Assembly: GCA_002686855.1 (NCBI GenBank)
Contig: NYYQ01000032.1
Span: 1 to 33,174, forward strand
Direction of reading: 5' to 3'
DNA length: 33,174 nucleotides
From: Candidatus Woesearchaeota archaeon
GTDB lineage: Archaea > Nanobdellota > Nanobdellia > Woesearchaeales > GW2011-AR4
The notes below the pieces were generated by a model. It ran no database searches. It worked only from the letters and a program-made list of their open reading frames with translations, and was not told the DNA's origin. The translations under genes and the position numbers were made by a program. Positions 16,878-23,734 of this stretch are shown here, one piece after another (the stretch's first letter is position 1; each line of letters begins with the position of its first letter).

Positions 16878-17396
16878 ATGGTTGAGAAAAAACAAATAGT
16901 GCTTGATTTGATGCTAAAATATAATGGACCTTTATCTGTAGAGGATTTCTATAAAGAGGTTGCTAAGTGGATGGATGAGAAAGGTATGCAGAAGGAGATA
17001 AAGAGGAAGTCAGAGGAGGTTACTTCAAAAGGAAGGGGGATAGAATGGGTAATTGAAGCCTGGAAAAATCCGACACATGAACTAAAGCAAATGGTAAGAA
17101 TGAGGACTTTATTTAAAGATGTGAAAGAGGAAAGAGTAAAAAGAAAAGGGCGCAATATAAGAATAAACAGCGGCAACGTTCTTATAAATATAGATGGGTG
17201 GATTGAGAGTGAGCTTGCTGAAAGATGGACAATACAACCTTTTTATACATTACTTAGGACTTTTATAGATAAGTATTTCTGGGGAATAGGCCAAACTGAG
17301 ACAGAAAGACATGAAGGACCAGTCATTGATTACTGTTACGACCTTCATAAAAGGCTCAAGGCTTTTTTCGAATTGTATAAGATGAAGGTTAAATAA
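16878..17396 (+). CDS. Hypothetical protein, tandem paralog family member 3 (start moved from 16839 to 16878)
   Basis: MVEKKQIVLDLMLKYNGPLSVEDFYKEVAKWMDEKG..GRGIEWVIEAWKN..NSGNVLINIDGWIESELAERWTIQPFYTLLRTFIDKYF; start at 16878 aligns with member 2. Confidence 0.75.
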   Translation: MVEKKQIVLDLMLKYNGPLSVEDFYKEVAKWMDEKGMQKEIKRKSEEVTSKGRGIEWVIEAWKNPTHELKQMVRMRTLFKDVKEERVKRKGRNIRINSGNVLINIDGWIESELAERWTIQPFYTLLRTFIDKYFWGIGQTETERHEGPVIDYCYDLHKRLKAFFELYKMKVK

Positions 17397-17446
17397 TTAG
17401 CAATATTTAAAAATAGCTTTCTTTTCTATTTCAATGCCAGGCAATT

Positions 17447-17660
17447 GCGAGGGTAGTCATTAAGTTAATTCTTGGTGAACCTCAGAGCGAAGCCTGGTCA
17501 ATTGTGCATATCAAAAGGGATAGCGCAGACTTCACGCGCAGGACTTAAGCTGTAATGTGGCACTTCTTTGTACAGAAGATATCCTGTCACTTAGTGTGTC
17601 CGAGTGATTTTTTGGAAATTTTTTCAAAAATCCGGAAAGGTTCGAATCCCTCCCCTCGCA
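17447..17660 (+). tRNA. tRNA-Leu(UAA) interrupted by multiple insertions
   Basis: Acceptor GCGAGGG(17447-17453)/CCCTCGC(17653-17659)+A; GTCA..AGCCTGGTCAA D-arm; CAGGA-CTTAAG|insert|A-TCCTG anticodon arm (UAA); T-arm GAG|insert|GG-TTCGAAT-CCCTC. Confidence 0.8.
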
Positions 17661-17686
17661 TTTTTCTTATTTTTAAACTACTCAGA

Positions 17687-17809
17687 CATACTTTAGATGA
17701 TCCACTTAGTGAAGAATGTGCATATTTGGTGGGTAAAATAATGGCAGACGGCAATCTAGATTATAATTTCACATTATGGGAAGCTTTATATAGCGATAAT
17801 CTAAATTAA
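17687..17809 (+). pseudogene. Truncated LAGLIDADG homing endonuclease remnant
   Basis: HTLDDPLSEECAYLVGKIMADGNLDYNFTLWEALYSDNLN*: AYLVGKIMADG resembles a LAGLIDADG motif. Confidence 0.55.
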
Positions 17810-17813
17810 AGTC

Positions 17814-18788
17814 ATGGCAGCATCTCAGCTAATTTTGTGGAAGCCATTATATCAAACAACTGTTATAATGTTCGTTCTTGTTCTGATATTTGCGGTTATT
17901 TTTCCACCGGCTTCGGCAGTTTTGCTCTTTGCAATCATATCGTTGTGGAGCAGGATTCCGTGCATGATGTCGTGGTTCACTAAAGATATGGATCTTATAG
18001 ATTTTTTTACAGTAATATTAGCAGTACACGTTGGTGGACTTTTTGCAGGTACATTTGGCTGGGTCATGATGGTTTTTTCACGATTTTTTGGACCGACAGA
18101 AGATATGGATTATACTATTAAAGATGCATTTGCTTTCTTTTTTGGCGGTCTACTAACTCCTGTTTTTTATGCGCTGACTAATCAAAATTTGCTCATCACT
18201 ATGTACCTGTTCACACTGATTGGAAGGTATGGTGTCTACTTATTAGAAGATTTCATATTCACTCCTGGCCTTATTTGGCGTGACCTTGGGCTGATACTTG
18301 CAGGTGTTCCTCTTGCTTATTTTACGAACACAATTCTGGTATCCTTGTTTGGGGAATCATTAGACCGGCTATTTGAGACTGGTCTACGCATAAACTTTGG
18401 TTTGTTGTTTTTTGTGACTGCAGGATTAGTGGGATTCTTTGTGTTATCCCGGGTAATTGAACGGGGGGAGAGGGACACTAAGAGCAGCATTAAAAAACAC
18501 TCACATTATCAGGCGTCAATCTATGTAGACCCCCTTGATACCGTTATGGATTATTTTGATATATTTGCTGTGTCAGAGATTATTACTGGAAGTTTCTCGA
18601 ATTTTAAGCTAAAGATTTTCTTATCCACTTTTTTTTTAATGTCAATTTTTTTTCTGTACAAGGATTTTACGTTTAGGTGGTACCAAATAATATTCCTCAT
18701 TGTTGTCTTGTATATTTTTATTTCCGGGTTGATATGGGTGGTATTCTATCTCATGGGCGATAGGGAATCACGAAGTCATCCGAAATAA
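17814..18788 (+). CDS. Multi-pass membrane protein, unknown function
   Basis: Many hydrophobic segments; no recognised motif. Confidence 0.75.
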   Translation: MAASQLILWKPLYQTTVIMFVLVLIFAVIFPPASAVLLFAIISLWSRIPCMMSWFTKDMDLIDFFTVILAVHVGGLFAGTFGWVMMVFSRFFGPTEDMDYTIKDAFAFFFGGLLTPVFYALTNQNLLITMYLFTLIGRYGVYLLEDFIFTPGLIWRDLGLILAGVPLAYFTNTILVSLFGESLDRLFETGLRINFGLLFFVTAGLVGFFVLSRVIERGERDTKSSIKKHSHYQASIYVDPLDTVMDYFDIFAVSEIITGSFSNFKLKIFLSTFFLMSIFFLYKDFTFRWYQIIFLIVVLYIFISGLIWVVFYLMGDRESRSHPK

Positions 18789-18790
18789 GA

Positions 18791-18883
18791 AGTTAAGTAA
18801 GATTAAGTGACAAAGCTTAGAAGGCGCAAAGGCTTTCTTTGGGTTGTGGTCTATCATCACAACACATAGCACTTTACTTAACT
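18791..18883. repeat. 10-bp inverted repeat enclosing two hairpins
   Basis: AGTTAAGTAA(18791-18800)/TTACTTAACT(18874-18883); inner AAAGC/GCTTT and GTTGTG/CACAAC. Confidence 0.75.
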
Positions 18884-18891
18884 ATTTAATA

Positions 18892-19035
18892 GCAATTTTT
18901 AAAAACAAAACAGAATTGCTCTTAATTCAGCGGAAATTGGGTTTTATACCCCACAGCTTCGCTGTGGACATTTATACCAATTTCGAGAGTAAAAATTCCA
19001 AATGCCCCGCAGTTTGTTGCGGTTGAGATTTTTAC
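18892..19035. repeat. Nested palindromes upstream of tRNA-Thr
   Basis: AGCAATT/AATTGCT; GAAATTGG...CCACAGC-ttc-GCTGTGG...CCAATTTC; AGTAAAAAT...CCGCA/TGCGG...ATTTTTACT ending 5 nt before the tRNA. Confidence 0.8.
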
Positions 19036-19039
19036 TAAC

Positions 19040-19182
19040 GCCCCCGTGGCTTAGTGGCATAGCGCCAGATTGTAAGGTTTCTTACAGTCCGCTAAACCTT
19101 GGTAACTAAGCTGAAGAGGTGGAGGTCCCGAGTTCAATTATCTGAAAAGGAAACTTTCAGTTTGAAAGTCTCGGCGGGGGCT
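19040..19182 (+). tRNA. tRNA-Thr(GGU) interrupted by three insertions
   Basis: Acceptor GCCCCCG(19040-19046)/CGGGGGC(19175-19181)+T; D-arm GGCTTAGTGGCATAGC; CCA|insert|CC-TTGGTAA-|insert|-GGTGG; AGGTC; CCGAG-TTCAA|insert|GT-CTCGG. Confidence 0.85.
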
Positions 19183-19193
19183 TACTATTAAAA

Positions 19194-19919
19194 ATGGCAA
19201 AAAAATTTCTAATCAATACAGGAGGAAATAAGTTTTTAATTAAAGATACTGCTAAAGATTTCCATACTAAATTTGGATTTTTCAAGAAAGGAGATTTCAA
19301 ATCAAAAGGAAAAATCAAAACAAATACTGGAAAGGAGTTTTCTGTTTTTGATGCTGGCTTTATTGATTTGCATAGGAAAATAAAAAGAGATGCCCAGATA
19401 ATTCCTCTGAAAGATATTGGGTTAATTGTTTCTGAGACTGGTGTTAATCCTAAGAGTAAGGTTGTAGATGCAGGTTCTGGCTCAGGAGCTTTAGCTTGTT
19501 TTCTTGCAAATATTGTCAAGGAAGTTGTTACATATGAAATAAGAGAAGATTTTATCAAAATTGTGGAATACAATATCAAATTTCTTGGATTAAAAAATGT
19601 AAAAATAAAAAATAAGAATATCTATGAAGGGATTGATGAGAAGAATGTTGATTTAGTTGCTTTAGATCTTCCTGAGCCGTGGAGAGCTTTAAGTTCTGTT
19701 AAGAAAGCATTGAAAGTTGGAGGTTTTTTAGTTAGTTACAGCCCATCAATTCCTCAGGTAATGGATTTTGTTGATAAAGTTAGGAAAAATAAAAATTTTG
19801 CTTACATTAAAACTTCTGAGATAATTGAAAGGGAATGGGAAGTTGAGGGGAGGAAAGTAAGGCCTAGGAGCCAGGCTATTGGGCATAGTGGGTTTTTGAG
19901 TTTTGTTAGGAGGATTTGA
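19194..19919 (+). CDS. trmI: tRNA (adenine-N1)-methyltransferase TrmI-type
   Basis: VVDAGSGSGALACFLAN, DLVALDLPEPWRALSSVKKALKVGGFLVSYSPSIPQV. Confidence 0.9.
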   Translation: MAKKFLINTGGNKFLIKDTAKDFHTKFGFFKKGDFKSKGKIKTNTGKEFSVFDAGFIDLHRKIKRDAQIIPLKDIGLIVSETGVNPKSKVVDAGSGSGALACFLANIVKEVVTYEIREDFIKIVEYNIKFLGLKNVKIKNKNIYEGIDEKNVDLVALDLPEPWRALSSVKKALKVGGFLVSYSPSIPQVMDFVDKVRKNKNFAYIKTSEIIEREWEVEGRKVRPRSQAIGHSGFLSFVRRI

Positions 19920-20026
19920 GTCAATAATAAAAAGATCATTAAAAAAGAAAAACAATAATTCAATAAAATCAAACAATGAAAAATAAAATAATAAAAAAAT
20001 TTTAATAAAAATAATAAAATAAAAAA

Positions 20027-20650
20027 ATGATATTTGAGCAGATTGCTGTTGGGCAGATGCAGAACTTTTCCTATCTTATTGGAGATGAAGAAAGTAAGGA
20101 AGCTGCAGTAGTTGATCCTGCATGGGAAAATGATAAGATTTTAAGTATTGCAAAGAAACATGATTTAGATATTAAGATGATTTTAGTTACTCATACTGAT
20201 TATGACCATATTAGCGGAGTTAAGGATATGGTAAATGCTACTGATGCAACTGTATATGCGCATAAAGAAGGTGAAGAAGGTATTAAGAATCTTGGAATTA
20301 GTAAAATTCAAGCAATTGATGAAGGCTCTGAAATTGATATTGGAAAATTAAAAGTTAAGGTGCTTTATACACCGGGACATAATCCAACCCAGTGTTGTTT
20401 TTTATTAGATAATAAGCTTATAACAGGAGATACTTTATTTGTGGAAGGATGCGGCAGAGTAGACATGCCTGGGGGAGATATAAAAAAGCAATGGGAAAGC
20501 CTGCAGAGGCTAAAGAAGCTGGATGAGAACATAGGAGTTTATCCAGGCCATGATTATGGCAGTATGCCTAATTCTACAATAAAGCATGAAAAAGAAAATA
20601 ATCCTTATATGAGATGCGATAGCTTTGAAGAGTTTAGCACTATAAGGTAA
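20027..20650 (+). CDS. MBL-fold metallo-hydrolase (glyoxalase II-like)
   Basis: VTHTDYDHISG, TPGHNPTQCCFLLDNKLITGDTLFVEGCGR, PGHDYG. Confidence 0.9.
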   Translation: MIFEQIAVGQMQNFSYLIGDEESKEAAVVDPAWENDKILSIAKKHDLDIKMILVTHTDYDHISGVKDMVNATDATVYAHKEGEEGIKNLGISKIQAIDEGSEIDIGKLKVKVLYTPGHNPTQCCFLLDNKLITGDTLFVEGCGRVDMPGGDIKKQWESLQRLKKLDENIGVYPGHDYGSMPNSTIKHEKENNPYMRCDSFEEFSTIR

Positions 20651-20707
20651 TTGTTTTTGTGGTTTTAAAGCGAAAGGTTTATATTTAATCAAATAAAAAT
20701 TTAAAAT

Positions 20708-21442
20708 ATGATATGGAGATTATTGTTACTCTTGTTTGACCCTTCTCATAAGAGATCAAGTGAAATGACTATCGAGGAGCTTGTCGATAGCATAAATGTG
20801 AATAGAAAAAGAAGAGACCTGATTCTTGAGAGATCCGGTGTCTCTTATCAGGAAGCTTGGATTAAAGCTGCTAAGAAACTTCTTTATGATAAAGATGGTA
20901 ATCCCGATTTAGATAGACTGGACGATCCACTTGTGCAACAACAAATGGTAGAAATAATGCACGAGCATATGATTGATGAAGCGGCTGAATTCTTTAACCT
21001 TAAAGGGAAAGATGTAGATAGACTAAAAGAAGGAGACTTAATGAAAGGGGATATGCTGGCTAATGCTTATGCGGATGTTACTCAAGCCAAGCTTTCAGAG
21101 ATTGTTACTGCTGCTGGTTCTGATTACACCTTAGATGTGCACACTGCACAAGGTAATGAACTTAAAAAAGCTATGAAACAAAGGCTTACAGAAGCAGTCT
21201 ATGCTCCAGTAAAGAGGATTCATGCAAGAGGTGTTTTAGAGCATGTAGAGGCACCCTATTTGGCTCATCATGCTATGACTGAAACGGATGTAGCGGAAGT
21301 TCTTGAAAGATGGTTTGGTCAGAATAAACGCTTAGCCCCAAAGGATTTCAAAAACAAAGCTTACCTTAGAGCTGAATTCAGACCTTATAGACAACAGGAA
21401 CGTACAGAAAAACCTAAGAAGGTTCAGTATAAACCAAAATAG
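20708..21442 (+). CDS. Hypothetical protein
   Basis: Long ORF preceded by TATA-like TTTATATT (20678-20685). Confidence 0.7.
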   Translation: MIWRLLLLLFDPSHKRSSEMTIEELVDSINVNRKRRDLILERSGVSYQEAWIKAAKKLLYDKDGNPDLDRLDDPLVQQQMVEIMHEHMIDEAAEFFNLKGKDVDRLKEGDLMKGDMLANAYADVTQAKLSEIVTAAGSDYTLDVHTAQGNELKKAMKQRLTEAVYAPVKRIHARGVLEHVEAPYLAHHAMTETDVAEVLERWFGQNKRLAPKDFKNKAYLRAEFRPYRQQERTEKPKKVQYKPK

Positions 21443-21556
21443 TTCTTCATTAGATTTTTAAGCATAAATCTTCGAAAATTAAGAAAATTTCCGAAAGCTT
21501 TATATACTAGTTTTACCACTTTTTAATGGTTACACTATTACTACATTGGGTGGAAA

Positions 21557-22861
21557 ATGGGTTTAACATCTAGGATGAGTCTTGGAACTATGAATGTTCA
21601 TACTGACCATTTTTTTGGTCCAAGTACTGACAAGTACATAATTTCAAGAGGTTCTCCTGGTAAATTTGATCCTGGACCTGCTCCTTCTTTTTGGTTTAAG
21701 AACTTATGCAGTGCGAATACCCGGGAAGCATTAATGTCTAATTCATTGACAGTATATGCTACTAATGATAATCATAAGTTCAGGATTGTAACTTCTGGTG
21801 GTCAATATGAGGTTGGAAGAGGAGATATTGGACCTTGCCCTCAGGTGGAATATCTTTCAAGGAATTTTTTAAGATGGAAAGCTGCAGGAGAAAGTCCAGA
21901 AAATGCTATAGCATATTCTAAGTCCCGTAAGTTCAAGGAATTTGTTGTTGCACGCCATGAAAGACCAGCAAGTTCTATTGCAGACTCTAATGTTGGAAAA
22001 TATGTTACTGATGTATATTATGATGGCCCTATTAATGAATTTGGAATAAACTTATCAAGAGCTGCAACATTAAGACAGCAAAGGGGTATCTATGAAGCAA
22101 GCACTGTGGGGAAAGAATTGGCTTCTCTAAAATGGAGGGGAGAAGAAATCAGATATTTTGGCGTGACATCAAAAAAATGGGCTGTTTATTCTATTGGCAG
22201 GCTTAAAAATGGCAGTATTGGGCTTTTCATTGGCAGGGATTCTATTCAACAGCTTTCAAAATGGGCTGATTTTTATAATGTTTCTCTAGAGGATATGATA
22301 AATGCAGCGCATGGAGAAGAAGCTATGCATCTTTATAGGAATTCATTTGATAAAAGCTTAAGCAGAATTTCAGATAGGGTTGAGGAAGAGGCAGTTACTA
22401 AACTAGAACTATACCAATTTTATTTAAGATTGGCTGAAGGCGCTGAAGGCAATGAAGCATTAAAACAAAACTATCTTAGAATAGCTAGGCATATAATGCA
22501 TGATTTAGAGACAGTTGATAGGTATAGGAAACACTATACATCGAAAAACAAGGCTAATATTGAAAATCTAACAAACGATTTAATAGAAGAAGCTCATGCT
22601 CAAGGTTTGGAAACAGCAGAAGAAGTCTCCGAATATGTATCAAACAGATTAAGTGAAATAGCATCAGAAACAGGAGAAAGTGTGCTCGAAGAGGCAGTAA
22701 ATGAAGATAGTGAAATTTCTGAAGAAGGGATTGAAGATGGTGATGATTCTGGAAGTGAAGAAGCAGCAAATGATGATAATGAAGCTGCTAATGGTAATGA
22801 AGCAGAACAGTCAGACTCTGAGCCAGAAACAGAATCAGCAGCAGGAGAAGCATCAGAATAA
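21557..22861 (+). CDS. Hypothetical protein with highly acidic low-complexity C-terminal tail
   Basis: 434 aa; C-term ENDSEISEEGIEDGDDSGSEEAANDDNEAANGNEAEQSDSEPETESAAGEASE-like; internal HGEEAMH. Confidence 0.75.
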   Translation: MGLTSRMSLGTMNVHTDHFFGPSTDKYIISRGSPGKFDPGPAPSFWFKNLCSANTREALMSNSLTVYATNDNHKFRIVTSGGQYEVGRGDIGPCPQVEYLSRNFLRWKAAGESPENAIAYSKSRKFKEFVVARHERPASSIADSNVGKYVTDVYYDGPINEFGINLSRAATLRQQRGIYEASTVGKELASLKWRGEEIRYFGVTSKKWAVYSIGRLKNGSIGLFIGRDSIQQLSKWADFYNVSLEDMINAAHGEEAMHLYRNSFDKSLSRISDRVEEEAVTKLELYQFYLRLAEGAEGNEALKQNYLRIARHIMHDLETVDRYRKHYTSKNKANIENLTNDLIEEAHAQGLETAEEVSEYVSNRLSEIASETGESVLEEAVNEDSEISEEGIEDGDDSGSEEAANDDNEAANGNEAEQSDSEPETESAAGEASE

Positions 22862-23734
22862 TCACAAACTGCTTAATTTCTTAACAACAATAACAAAATA
22901 AATCTTGCTCCAGGCAAAAATCAATAGCATTAATATTAACCCAATAAATAGCAAAAATAAATTTATTTCTACTAAATAAGAGATTAATACTAAAGACAAT
23001 ATTATTAAAATTATAATTATCAGATAAGAAACTATTATTGAAATAAAATTCCTTGTTCCTATTCTAAATGTTTTTTTTACTAAGGTTTTGAATTCTTCAA
23101 TTTTAAATTTATTGAGTAATGGTATGACAATGTAAATAAAATAAATGGCTATTATTGCAACTATAAGCAAAGGTATAAAATTTGCTGGCTGGGTTGATAA
23201 AAAACCGCTGAAAGAAATATTTAAGAAATTATATGCAAATATGAATAATGACAAAGATAAGATCAAGGATACTATGAAAAATCTTGGCAGGTATGATAAG
23301 ATGTTTTTTAATGAGAACAATTTTTTATTCTTTTCGAGAATGTTTGAGGCAAAGTACCATATTAATCCATTGATTATTGTGAAGATGATAAAAATATAAA
23401 ATAAAAGGAATAATAGGTTTTTTTTCATTGCTTCATAATTCCTGCTTATTAATAATGGATTTTCTCCAAGAGGGTTTTTTTGCTGCAAAACATCAAATTT
23501 AGCTTTTTCAACATCTAGATTCAATGCATCCATATACTGCATAATTTCAACAGTGCTTTCCAATATCTTTGAAACATAGAACGAACTGACTATTAAAATT
23601 AAAAAGAAAAATAAAATTTGAAGGATAAATATTAATAAAAATATTTTTTTGTTTTTTGATATAGCTAAAAAAGATTCTTTTAATGAATTTGTTATTATGG
23701 AAGGCATTTTATTGATTTTACTCCCAGTAACCAC
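22862..23734 (-). CDS. Multi-pass membrane protein, paralogous to the partial CDS at the right edge
   Basis: C-term IPLLNKFKIEEFKTLVKKTFRIGTRNFISIIVSYLIIIILI..AWSKIYFVIVVKKLSSL resembles ORF 32776.. Confidence 0.8.
   Translation of the reverse strand: MVTGSKINKMPSIITNSLKESFLAISKNKKIFLLIFILQILFFFLILIVSSFYVSKILESTVEIMQYMDALNLDVEKAKFDVLQQKNPLGENPLLISRNYEAMKKNLLFLLFYIFIIFTIINGLIWYFASNILEKNKKLFSLKNILSYLPRFFIVSLILSLSLFIFAYNFLNISFSGFLSTQPANFIPLLIVAIIAIYFIYIVIPLLNKFKIEEFKTLVKKTFRIGTRNFISIIVSYLIIIILIILSLVLISYLVEINLFLLFIGLILMLLIFAWSKIYFVIVVKKLSSL

Noticed and set aside
17555-17686. N-terminal part of ORF 17555..17809
   Set aside because: Overlaps the tRNA-Leu locus; only the C-terminal ~40 codons resemble a protein family
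18844-19026. ORF 18844..19026 (60 aa)
   Set aside because: Lies in nested palindromes upstream of tRNA-Thr and has no protein-like pattern
19068-19090. Reading tRNA 19040-19182 as tRNA-Tyr(GTA) or Thr(TGT) from GATTGTAAGG
   Set aside because: No matching 3' anticodon stem; removing the hairpin segment yields a perfect CCACC-TTGGTAA-GGTGG Thr(GGU) arm
22554-22901. ORFs 22554..22769 (-) and 22701..22901 (+)
   Set aside because: Out-of-frame readings of the acidic Glu/Asp-rich tail
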